From: Deinococcus sp.
GTDB taxonomy: Bacteria; Deinococcota; Deinococci; Deinococcales; Deinococcaceae
Assembly (NCBI GenBank): GCA_018260275.1
Contig: JAGLBK010000090.1
Location: 1 to 5,540 of the forward strand
DNA: 5,540 bases
Direction of reading: 5' to 3'
This document shows, piece by piece, positions 1-4,426 of the stretch. The notes below the pieces were generated by a model that made no database searches, was not told where the DNA came from, and saw nothing but the letters and a program-made list of their open reading frames with translations. The translations under genes were made by a program, and so were the position numbers. Position 1 is the first letter of the stretch. The number at the start of each line of letters is the position of its first letter.

Positions 1-1
1 G

Positions 2-46
2 TTTCACTTGCAGGCGCAGGGCTACGCCGAAACGGTTGAAGGCTGA
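2..46 (+). CDS. Possible 3' end of an unidentified plus-strand gene
   Basis: An open frame enters from the left edge and reads FHLQAQGYAETVEG before a TGA stop at 44-46. Ten of the 14 third positions are G or C, compatible with GC-rich coding DNA, but 14 codons are too few to identify a protein or to prove that this is coding. If real, the gene converges on the met operon and the two would share the intergenic region to the right. I do not recognise the product. Confidence 0.25.
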   Translation, partial: FHLQAQGYAETVEG

Positions 47-90
47 TACGGATTTAAGTTGATTCAGACACATTCCGCGTTGGTCACATG

Positions 91-193
91 CCCCCGCTCT
101 GCGAGCTGTACCAGTCACCCTTCCGCCGCCTTGCGGCTCTGCTGCGCAGCTCTACGAGTCCCTCCCTCTGCTTCGCAGCTCTGCGAGTCACCC
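91..193 (-). repeat. Three tandem-like copies of a ~30-nt GC-rich dyad repeat
   Basis: Read on the minus strand, three units follow one another at 164-193, 133-162 and 91-120. Each resembles GACTCGTAGAGCTGC followed by GCAGCAGAG. The unit at 164-193 has GACTCGCAGAGCTGCGAAGC and the one at 133-162 has GACTCGTAGAGCTGCGCAGC with the perfect palindrome GCTGCGCAGC at its heart. The unit at 91-120 is shorter and more diverged. Two further copies occur at 4270-4343 in the opposite orientation. Their intergenic position, dyad symmetry and imperfect copies fit a dispersed small non-coding repeat family of the kind known from Deinococcus genomes. Whether this is one of the named families cannot be decided from the window. 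Confidence 0.65.
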
Positions 194-212
194 ACAAGAG
201 GCGAGGGTAAAA

Positions 213-252
213 CGGAAAGAATCAAAAAGGTTGGGGAATCTTTTTAATTCCG
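213..252. terminator. AT-rich hairpin, possible bidirectional terminator
   Basis: AAAAAG at 224-229 pairs with CTTTTT at 240-245. The stem continues inward (one G-T pair and two T-A pairs) to a GGGG loop at 232-235. CGGAA at 213-217 can also pair with TTCCG at 248-252, giving a longer interrupted stem. An A-tract on one side and a T-tract on the other suit termination in either direction. It sits between the met operon end and a possible convergent gene at the left edge. The A-T pairs make the stem weak, so this is only a candidate. Confidence 0.3.
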
Positions 253-306
253 TATGAGAGGCCGAAATCGGGACTGGCCGCTACGCCCTCCACCGCCCAC
301 GAAGCC

Positions 307-340
307 AAAGCAAAAGCCCCCGCAAAACTGGCGAGGGCTT
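307..340 (-). terminator. Intrinsic terminator of the metNIQQ operon
   Basis: Fifteen bases after the stop of the last metQ gene, the minus strand reads AAGCCCTCGC, a 7-base loop CAGTTTT, then GCGGGGGCTT. This is a 10-bp stem with a single internal T-G pair. It is followed by TTGCTTT, giving a T-rich tail. The stem arms are 331-340 and 314-323. On the plus strand the T-G pair would be a C-A mismatch, so the structure is better on the minus strand and belongs to the met operon. Confidence 0.8.
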
Positions 341-355
341 CCGGATTTAGGGACT

Positions 356-1126
356 TCAGAACGCGGGAACCACGGCCCCGTTGTACTTCTTCAAGATGAA
401 CGCCTTGGTTTCGGGGCTTTGCAGCGCCCTCACCAGTTTCAGGTAATCGGTGTTCTTCAGCATGGCGGGCTTGACGGCCAGCACGTTGGCATACGGGCTG
501 TGGCTGTCTTCGATCAGCAGCGCGTCCTTGAGTGGATTCAGGCCACCATCGAGCGCGTAGTTGGTGTTGATAACCGCCGTGTCCACGTCTTGAAGGGAGC
601 GCGGCAGCTGCGCGGCTTCCAGCTGGCTGAACTTGAGGTGCTTGAGGTTGGTGGTGATGTCGATCACGGTGGCGCTGATGCCCGCCGAGGGCTTGAGGCG
701 AATCAGACCCGCGCGTTCGAGCAGCTTCAGGGCGCGGCCACTGTTGCTGGGGTCATTGGGAATGGCGATGGTCGCGCCGTTCTTCAGCTCCTTGAGGCTC
801 CTGACGCGCTTGCTGTACACGCCCATCGGCTCGACGTGAATCTTGGCCCCGGCCACGATACCCAGCGGGCGGTCCTTCTGGAAGGCGCTCAGGTAAGGCA
901 CATGCTGGAAGTAGTTCACGTCGATGCTGCCGTCGGCCAGGGCCAGGTTGGGCTGCACATAGTCGCTGAATTCCCTGATCTGCAAGGTCACACCCTGCTT
1001 GGCGAGTATCGGCTTGACGAAGTTCAGGATTTCGGCGTGTGGCACCGGGCTGGCCCCAATTCGCAGGGTTCCGGCGGAAGCGGCGGAGGCGAGGGCAAAG
1101 GCGGACAGAATCAGAAGGTTACGCAT
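356..1126 (-). CDS. metQ: Methionine ABC transporter substrate-binding protein, second copy
   Basis: This is a MetQ/NlpA-family periplasmic binding protein that captures methionine and delivers it to the MetNI importer. The 256-aa length is normal for the family. Residues 1-18 form a signal peptide ending ASAASA before G19, a signal peptidase I type site; no lipobox cysteine exists and the whole protein lacks Cys. Family-conserved stretches are FSDYVQPN (53-60), FQHVPYL (73-79), IPNDPSN with Arg131 (122-131), ELEAAQLPRSL (169-178) and NTNYA (187-191); the FQH, Arg and Asn sites correspond to ligand-contact regions in studied MetQ proteins. The ATG at 1126 is chosen because AAGGAG lies 7 bases upstream and the signal peptide starts there. 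A longer frame to 1207 would run back into the preceding metQ. It follows its paralogue by 35 bases and is last in the operon. The two proteins align gap-free at about 62% identity; this copy differs most around residues 91-120 and 201-230. It could bind a related ligand such as D-methionine or a methionine derivative, but this is unproven. Confidence 0.93.
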   Translation of the reverse strand: MRNLLILSAFALASAASAGTLRIGASPVPHAEILNFVKPILAKQGVTLQIREFSDYVQPNLALADGSIDVNYFQHVPYLSAFQKDRPLGIVAGAKIHVEPMGVYSKRVRSLKELKNGATIAIPNDPSNSGRALKLLERAGLIRLKPSAGISATVIDITTNLKHLKFSQLEAAQLPRSLQDVDTAVINTNYALDGGLNPLKDALLIEDSHSPYANVLAVKPAMLKNTDYLKLVRALQSPETKAFILKKYNGAVVPAF

Positions 1127-1161
1127 GGTGGAACTCCTTGAAGGTGAGGGGAAAAGTGGGT

Positions 1162-1932
1162 TCAGAACGCGGGAATGACGGTGCCGCCGTACTTCTTGAG
1201 CAGCCACGCTCTGGCCTCGGGGCTGGTCAGGGCCGCCGCCAGCTTCTGCAGGTCGGGGTTGTTCAGCTTGTCTTTGGTGGTCGCCAGCACGTTGACGTAC
1301 ACGCTGTTTTTGCTCTCGTGAAACAGCGAATCCTTGACCGGGTTCAGCCCGATTTCCAGCGCGTAGTTGGCATTCACGATTCCGGCGTCCACGTCCTGAA
1401 GGGAGCGCGGCAGCTGCGCGGCTTCCAGCTCACGGAACTTGAGGTTCTTGATATTGCTCACGATGTCGGCGGGCGTGGCCCTAACCCCGGCCCCGGCTTT
1501 CAGGCGAATTAGCCCCGACTTTTCAATCAGCAGCAGGGCGCGGGCCTCATTGCTGGGGTCGTTGGGCACGGCGATGGTGCCACCCTTTGGAATATCAGTC
1601 ACATTTTTATACTTCTTGCTGTAGAGGCCCAGTGGCGGCAGATAAATCTTCCTGACCACCACGATGTTCAGCGGGCGGTTCTGCTGAAAGGCATTGAGGT
1701 ACGGCGTGTGCTGAAACAGGTTGGCGTCCAGGCTGCCCTCGCCCAGCGCCACGTTGGGCTGCACGTAGTCGCTGAATTCCTTAATTTGTAGGTCCACGCC
1801 CTGTTTGGCGAGAATGGGCTTCACGAAGTCCAGCAGTTCGCCCGCCGGAACCGGGGTCGCGCCGACGCGCAGGGTGCCCGCGCTGGCGAAGGAGGCGAGG
1901 GTCAGGGCCGACAGGAACAGTGTTTTACGCAT
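1162..1932 (-). CDS. metQ: Methionine ABC transporter substrate-binding protein, first copy
   Basis: MetQ/NlpA-family binding protein, 256 aa, working in the envelope with the MetI and MetN products encoded just upstream. The N-terminus MRKTLFLSALTLASFASA is a standard secretory signal, with likely cleavage after Ala18. There is no lipobox and no cysteine anywhere, so unlike E. coli MetQ it cannot be a conventional lipoprotein. Conserved segments are FSDYVQPN (53-60), FQHTPYL (73-79), VPNDPSN with Arg131 (122-131), ELEAAQLPRSL (169-178), NANYA (187-191) and GLNPVKD (195-201). The ATG at 1932 has AAGGAG 8 bases upstream. The gene starts 37 bases after metI and ends 35 bases before the second metQ. 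Its proximity to metI suggests it is the primary partner. Product family is certain; the exact ligand (L-methionine by family and riboswitch context) is inferred. Confidence 0.95.
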   Translation of the reverse strand: MRKTLFLSALTLASFASAGTLRVGATPVPAGELLDFVKPILAKQGVDLQIKEFSDYVQPNVALGEGSLDANLFQHTPYLNAFQQNRPLNIVVVRKIYLPPLGLYSKKYKNVTDIPKGGTIAVPNDPSNEARALLLIEKSGLIRLKAGAGVRATPADIVSNIKNLKFRELEAAQLPRSLQDVDAGIVNANYALEIGLNPVKDSLFHESKNSVYVNVLATTKDKLNNPDLQKLAAALTSPEARAWLLKKYGGTVIPAF

Positions 1933-1969
1933 GTTGAGAACTCCTTGAAGGAAGTGGAAGGTCTGGAAT

Positions 1970-2626
1970 TTAGCGGTGGTCAGCGCGGCTGGCGGCCCAG
2001 TCGCCCAGCCACTGCACGCCCTGCACCAGCAGCAGCAGCACGATGACGGTGGCGATCATCACGTCGGTCTCGAAGCGCTGGTAGCCGTAGCGAATCGCCA
2101 GGTCGCCCAGGCCCCCGCCGCCGATGGCCCCGGCCATGGCCGAGTAGCCGATCAGGTTGACCAGCATCACCGTGAAGCTCTGAATCAGGGCAGGCCGCGC
2201 CTCGGGCAGCAGCACCTTGTGCACAATCTGGCCGGTGCTGGCCCCCATGGCCCGCGCCGCCTCGATGACGCCGCCGGGCACGCCGTACAGTGCCCCGTCC
2301 ACCAGCCGCGCCACGAACGGAATCGCCGCGATGGTCAGCGGCACGATGGCCGCCGTCGAGCCGATGCTGGTGCCCGTAATCAGGCGGGTAAACGGAATGA
2401 GCAGCACCAGCAAAATGATGAACGGCAAACTGCGCCCGATGTTGACGATGGCGTCCAGCACGCGGTTCACCAGGCGATTGGCGAGCAGCCCGCCGGGCCG
2501 GGTCAGCGTGAGCAGCACGCCCAGCGCCAGCCCCAGCACCTCGGCAATCAGCGCGGCGGGCAGGACCATCTGGAAGGTTTCCAGCGTCGCCTGCCACAGC
2601 AGCGGCCAGATTTCGGCCCAGCTCAC
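1970..2626 (-). CDS. metI: Methionine ABC transporter permease
   Basis: Inner-membrane permease of the D/L-methionine importer; a dimer forms the channel, energised by MetN. It has 218 aa, as expected for MetI (about 217 aa in E. coli). About five hydrophobic segments are visible, near residues 17-41, 58-80, 91-112, 145-167 and 187-208. The cytoplasmic EAA loop that docks onto the ATPase is clear: EAARAMGAS at 122-130, leading to LLPEA at 139-143. The start is GTG at 2626, and its GTGA overlaps the metN TGA stop by 4 bases, which implies translational coupling. No strong separate ribosome binding site is seen. The protein begins MSWAEIWPLLWQATLET, a typical MetI start. The next gene, metQ, begins 37 bases after the stop. 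Confidence 0.95.
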   Translation of the reverse strand: MSWAEIWPLLWQATLETFQMVLPAALIAEVLGLALGVLLTLTRPGGLLANRLVNRVLDAIVNIGRSLPFIILLVLLIPFTRLITGTSIGSTAAIVPLTIAAIPFVARLVDGALYGVPGGVIEAARAMGASTGQIVHKVLLPEARPALIQSFTVMLVNLIGYSAMAGAIGGGGLGDLAIRYGYQRFETDVMIATVIVLLLLVQGVQWLGDWAASRADHR

Positions 2627-3624
2627 GCGCCCACCGCCTGCAAGTTAAGGGCCGCGAGCAAACCCGCCTGGGCTTCCGGCAGGGCCAGCCAGGTGTCCAC
2701 GCCCTGCGGATGAGCCTCGGCCAGCACGATGCGGGCACCCAGCCCGGCCAGCGCCGCCAGCGTCTGGCTGCTCAGGTCTTTCAGATTGACGTGGCGCAGC
2801 ACCTCGCCGGGGGCCAGCTGCACTTCGGGGCGGTGGGCGTCCAGCAGGGCGCGGGTCACCTCATGCCCCGGATGGCCCAGCAGGGCGCGGGTTTCGCCGC
2901 TCTCGACCAGCTGCCCGGCGTCCAGCACGGCCACGTGCGTCGTGGCGGCCCGCACGACTTCCATCTGGTGCGTCACGATGACCAGGGTCAGGTCGCGTTC
3001 GCGCTGAAGCTGCGTCAGCAATTCCAGAATCCCGGCGCTGGTTTCGGGGTCCAGCGCACTGGTGGCCTCGTCGGCCAGCAGCAGGTCGGGGTCGGTCGCC
3101 AGGGCGCGGGCAATCCCGACGCGCTGTTTTTGCCCGCCGGACAGCTGCGCCGGGTAACGGCCCGCGAAGTCGCCCAGCCCCACCTGCGCCAGCAGTTCGC
3201 GGGCGCGGGCCTCGCGGCGCTCACGCGGCACGCCCAGCAGTTCCAGCGGCAGAGTCACGTTGCCCAGGGCGGTGCGCTGCGCCAGCAGATTGAAGTGCTG
3301 GAACACCAGCCCGGTGTGCGACTGCCGCTCCCGGCGGGCCTTGCTGCTCAGTTGCCCGGCGTCTTGTCCGGCGATCAGCAGCTGCCCGGCATCTGGGGTT
3401 TCCAGGCCGCTAATCAGGCGCACCAGTGTGCTTTTGCCTGCGCCGCTGCGCCCGATGATGCCGGTGCGGCTGCCCCTGGGGACGATCAGCGTGAGGTCGC
3501 GCAGGGCGGGTTGGGCCTGTCCGGGGTAGGTCTTGCGAACATCTATGAACTGGAGCGCGGGGACAGCTGAGGTGGGCAGAGCTGATGGGGGCAGAGTTGA
3601 TGGAGATAGGGCAATGTCACTCAA
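2623..3624 (-). CDS. metN: Methionine ABC transporter ATP-binding protein
   Basis: Cytoplasmic ATPase that drives methionine uptake through MetI. From the TTG at 3624 the protein has 333 aa (E. coli MetN has 343). Motifs in order: Walker A GRSGAGKST (58-66), Q-loop VFQHFNLL with Gln109 (107-114), signature LSGGQKQR (161-168), Walker B LLLADE with Glu186 (181-186), D-loop SALD (189-192) and H-loop His219. Residues from about 274 onward have a predicted strand-helix-strand-strand-helix-strand pattern, consistent with a compact ACT/NIL regulatory domain, which in E. coli MetN binds methionine and inhibits transport. The start is TTG: a perfect AGGAGG lies 6 bases upstream. The longer frame, to 3720, would translate the terminator hairpin and has no ribosome binding site. 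About 23 low-complexity Ser/Pro/Ala residues precede the first conserved strand (LQFIDVRKTYPG). It is the first gene of the operon, under SAM riboswitch control. Confidence 0.95.
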   Translation of the reverse strand: MSDIALSPSTLPPSALPTSAVPALQFIDVRKTYPGQAQPALRDLTLIVPRGSRTGIIGRSGAGKSTLVRLISGLETPDAGQLLIAGQDAGQLSSKARRERQSHTGLVFQHFNLLAQRTALGNVTLPLELLGVPRERREARARELLAQVGLGDFAGRYPAQLSGGQKQRVGIARALATDPDLLLADEATSALDPETSAGILELLTQLQRERDLTLVIVTHQMEVVRAATTHVAVLDAGQLVESGETRALLGHPGHEVTRALLDAHRPEVQLAPGEVLRHVNLKDLSSQTLAALAGLGARIVLAEAHPQGVDTWLALPEAQAGLLAALNLQAVGA

Positions 3625-3630
3625 GGGTGG

Positions 3631-3636
3631 CCTCCT
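3631..3636 (-). promoter_or_regulatory. Ribosome binding site fixing the TTG start of metN
   Basis: The minus strand reads AGGAGG, a perfect Shine-Dalgarno sequence, then CCACCC and TTGAGTGAC. The 6-base spacing selects the TTG codon at 3624 over any upstream ATG or GTG. It lies about 24 bases downstream of the terminator T-tract, so attenuation works before the site is transcribed. Confidence 0.85.
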
Positions 3637-3659
3637 GAATATGGCGGGGGACAGAACAC

Positions 3660-3716
3660 AAAAAAGGATGCCCCCTTCCTGGCTGGGGCCGCGTGAGCAG
3701 CCTGATTCGGAAGGGG
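3660..3716 (-). terminator. Riboswitch-controlled intrinsic terminator before metN
   Basis: On the minus strand CCCCTTCC (3709-3716) pairs perfectly with GGAAGGGG (3672-3679). Inside, GGCTG (3698-3702) pairs with CAGCC (3681-3685), closing a 12-base loop. The stem is followed by GCATCC and a run of six T residues (3660-3665). It sits between the SAM aptamer and the metN ribosome binding site, so it is the off-state structure of the expression platform. Confidence 0.88.
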
Positions 3717-3791
3717 ACACACCCGCCTGAAGTCTGTCCGTTGGAACCCGCCCGGAGCGCTCTGGCCCCGGAGGAACACCCTTCCTTTATC
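3709..3791 (-). promoter_or_regulatory. Predicted antiterminator of the S-box leader
   Basis: The segment GGAAGGG (3779-3785 read on the minus strand) begins within the 3' strand of aptamer helix P1. It is perfectly complementary to CCCTTCC in the 5' arm of the terminator (3709-3715). Beyond an AAA/GA internal loop, GAT (3789-3791) can also pair with ATC in the bases just after that arm. The pairing excludes both P1 and the terminator, which is the standard S-box logic: no SAM gives antiterminator and read-through, SAM gives P1 and termination. A small CCGGGG/CTCCGG hairpin can form in the intervening loop. Derived by hand pairing; energies were not computed. Confidence 0.75.
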
Positions 3792-3927
3792 GTTCCCGGC
3801 GTCTGCAAACCATCGTTGGACTCTGCCGGGGCTGGGAAGCACCGTGCCGTGATGAAGGCCGGTTGCTGCGGCGCTTGTCTGGAACACCCGTGGTGACCAG
3901 TTCCCACACGCCGTCTCTGGATAAAGG
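3784..3927 (-). promoter_or_regulatory. SAM-I (S-box) riboswitch aptamer
   Basis: The aptamer binds S-adenosylmethionine in the nascent RNA and represses methionine uptake. All four helices can be drawn. P1 is CCTTTATC (3920-3927) with GATAAAGG (3784-3791), 8 perfect pairs. P2 is CGGCG (3909-3913) with CGCCG (3869-3873), continued after an internal loop by GGAAC (3900-3904) with GTTCC (3881-3885). P3 is ACCGGCC (3857-3863) with GGCACGGT (3841-3848), with one bulged A. P4 is CCCGGC (3825-3830) with GCCGGG (3795-3800). Conserved S-box strings are present: AGAGA between P1 and P2, GCAACC before P3, and GGTGCT after P3. UGG in the P2 loop can pair with CCA in the P3-P4 joiner, as in the SAM-I pseudoknot. 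At 144 nt it is longer than the usual ~100, mainly through its P2 and P4 loops. The P2 internal loop lacks an obvious kink-turn. Confidence 0.88.
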
Positions 3928-3952
3928 CGACCTGACGAGCAGGCCAGGGGCT

Positions 3953-3981
3953 ACTTTAGGAAAGTTGACCGGAACTGTCAA
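3953..3981 (-). promoter_or_regulatory. Sigma-70 type promoter of the met operon
   Basis: A consensus -35 box TTGACA (3976-3981) and a -10 box TAAAGT (3953-3958, 4 of 6 matches to TATAAT) are separated by exactly 17 bases. Transcription would start near 3946, about 19 bases before the first base of P1, giving a leader of about 320 nt. No other upstream site competes as well. Confidence 0.75.
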
Positions 3982-3982
3982 C
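3964..3982. promoter_or_regulatory. Inverted repeat overlapping the -35 box
   Basis: GTTGAC and GTCAAC form perfect 6-base arms around a 7-base centre. One arm contains most of the -35 hexamer and the other lies in the promoter spacer. The arrangement could be an operator for a dimeric regulator, or could be chance, since a TTGAC box creates half of the symmetry. No regulator gene is in the window. Confidence 0.3.
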
Positions 3983-4061
3983 CATTGGCGCACTTTTGGG
4001 GTGCAGCGCATGATTGCGAGATACCAGAATTACTGAGGTCAATAGAGCATCTGACATAAGA

Positions 4062-4231
4062 CAATGGTTCGGACAGTTTTAAAATCCCATTCTGCAAAGT
4101 ACGACCAGACCGAAGTTTTTAGCTCCTCCCCACCTGCGGGGGAGGTTGGGAGGAGGGTAACGTAGCTTGCGTGTCAGACAGCCTATTTCAGATTTCCCCT
4201 ACCCTGAGTTATGAAACTGTCCGAACCATTG
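4062..4231. mobile_element. Miniature inverted-repeat transposable element (MITE)
   Basis: The element is 170 bp with perfect 18-bp terminal inverted repeats: CAATGGTTCGGACAGTTT at 4062-4079 and its exact complement at 4214-4231. Immediately outside both ends is the same 6-base direct repeat ATAAGA (4056-4061 and 4232-4237), the expected footprint of transposition with a 6-bp target duplication. The interior has no meaningful open reading frame, so it must have been moved by a transposase encoded elsewhere. It contains a GC-rich palindromic repeat at 4123-4155. It is inserted about 75 bp upstream of the -35 box of the met promoter and does not interrupt a gene. The parent IS family cannot be assigned from the window. 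Confidence 0.87.
4123..4155. repeat. GC-rich hairpin repeat nested in the mini-element
   Basis: CTCCTCCC (4123-4130) is complementary to GGGAGGAG (4148-4155). Within it CCTCCCC (4125-4131) can instead pair with GGGGAGG (4139-4145) around the loop ACCTGCG. The two foldings are mutually exclusive. Its pyrimidine/purine-rich composition stands out from the AT-richer element around it, which suggests either a nested small repeat or an acquired hairpin. Confidence 0.55.
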
Positions 4232-4269
4232 ATAAGAACGCTTCGCCATTTTTGACCCTTGCCCCTTGT

Positions 4270-4343
4270 GGGACTTGCAAAGCTGCGAGGCAGAGAGGGC
4301 CTTGCGAAGTAAGGGGTGACTCGTAGAGCTGCTCAGCAGAGGG
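4270..4343 (+). repeat. Two copies of the GC-rich dyad repeat, plus orientation
   Basis: Units at 4270-4299 and 4314-4343 match the family seen at 91-193 but in opposite orientation. The second reads GACTCGTAGAGCTGCTCAGC then AGAGGG, differing from the 133-162 copy at a single base over its 22-base core. The first is more diverged (GACTTGCAAAGCTGCGAGGC then AGAG). A spacer of 14 bases contains the small dyad CTTGCGAAGTAAG. Together with the left cluster, the units bracket the met operon as an inverted pair about 4.1 kb apart. Confidence 0.65.
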
Positions 4344-4396
4344 GGCCACCGAGCAGACCTGAACTCATTTCCCGTTATCCACTGACGCGACCTCGC

Positions 4397-4422
4397 AAAA
4401 CTGAGATAGACCCCAGCCCCTC

Positions 4423-4426
<4 letters not shown>
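4397..4426 (-). terminator. Weak candidate terminator of the malic enzyme gene
   Basis: On the minus strand CTGAGA (4421-4426, overlapping the TGA stop codon) can pair with TCTCAG (4401-4406) across a 14-base loop, followed by TTTTGCG. Two outer G-T pairs could extend it. The stem is short and the T-tract has only four residues, but its position directly at the stop codon is suggestive. Confidence 0.4.

Larger units (their letters stand above)
47..306. other. Intergenic region left of the met operon
   Basis: No convincing gene is present. An open frame at 59-247 on the plus strand runs straight through palindromic repeats and has a low-complexity, Ser/Ala/Cys/Arg-rich translation, so it is not counted. 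The stretch holds three GC-rich repeat units (91-193) and an AT-rich hairpin (213-252). The remainder (roughly 47-90 and 253-306) shows nothing I can name. Confidence 0.6.
3625..4422. other. Gene-free region between metN and the malic enzyme gene
   Basis: About 800 bases with no credible protein gene. From right to left it holds a candidate malic enzyme terminator, two GC-rich repeat units, a 170-bp miniature transposable element, an unassigned AT-richer stretch (about 3990-4055), the met promoter, and the S-box leader with its terminator. Short open frames over 3617-4011 on the minus strand overlap the promoter, aptamer and terminator and have no supported start. They are treated as non-coding. 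Confidence 0.75.

Noticed and set aside
59..247. 62-codon plus-strand frame at the left edge
   Set aside because: It is built from the palindromic repeat units, lacks a ribosome binding site and has low-complexity composition.
254..1141. Long plus-strand frame (295 codons) opposite the second metQ
   Set aside because: It is the antisense shadow of a conserved MetQ gene, with Gly/Val/Gln-rich composition and no recognisable domain.
1127..1207. N-terminal extension of the second metQ to 1207
   Set aside because: It would overlap the end of the first metQ and place 27 charged residues before a clear signal peptide. The ATG at 1126 has its own AAGGAG.
1976..3570. Long plus-strand frames opposite metI and metN
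   Set aside because: They are antisense to fully conserved transporter genes, with His/Gln/Arg-rich translations typical of reversed GC-rich codons.
3625..3720. N-terminal extension of metN to an upstream start at 3720
   Set aside because: The extension would translate the terminator stem and T-tract and shows no MetN homology. The perfect AGGAGG positions the TTG at 3624.
3988..4009. Small hairpin GCAC/GTGC upstream of the met promoter
   Set aside because: Only four clean pairs plus a bulged extension, and no T-tract or known motif. It is not distinguishable from chance.
3617..4011. Short minus-strand open frames (74-96 codons) across the metN leader, possible leader peptides
   Set aside because: They overlap the promoter, aptamer helices and terminator, have no good ribosome binding site, and their translations look like non-coding GC-rich DNA. 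The RNA structure explains the sequence better.
4023..4042. Second -35-like box TTGACC upstream of the met promoter
   Set aside because: No acceptable -10 hexamer is found at 16-18 bases, while the TTGACA/TAAAGT pair downstream is much better.
91..4343. CRISPR-like array suggested by repeated ~30-nt units
   Set aside because: The copies are imperfect, have no uniform unique spacers of constant length, occur in opposite orientations at two places, and no cas gene is present.
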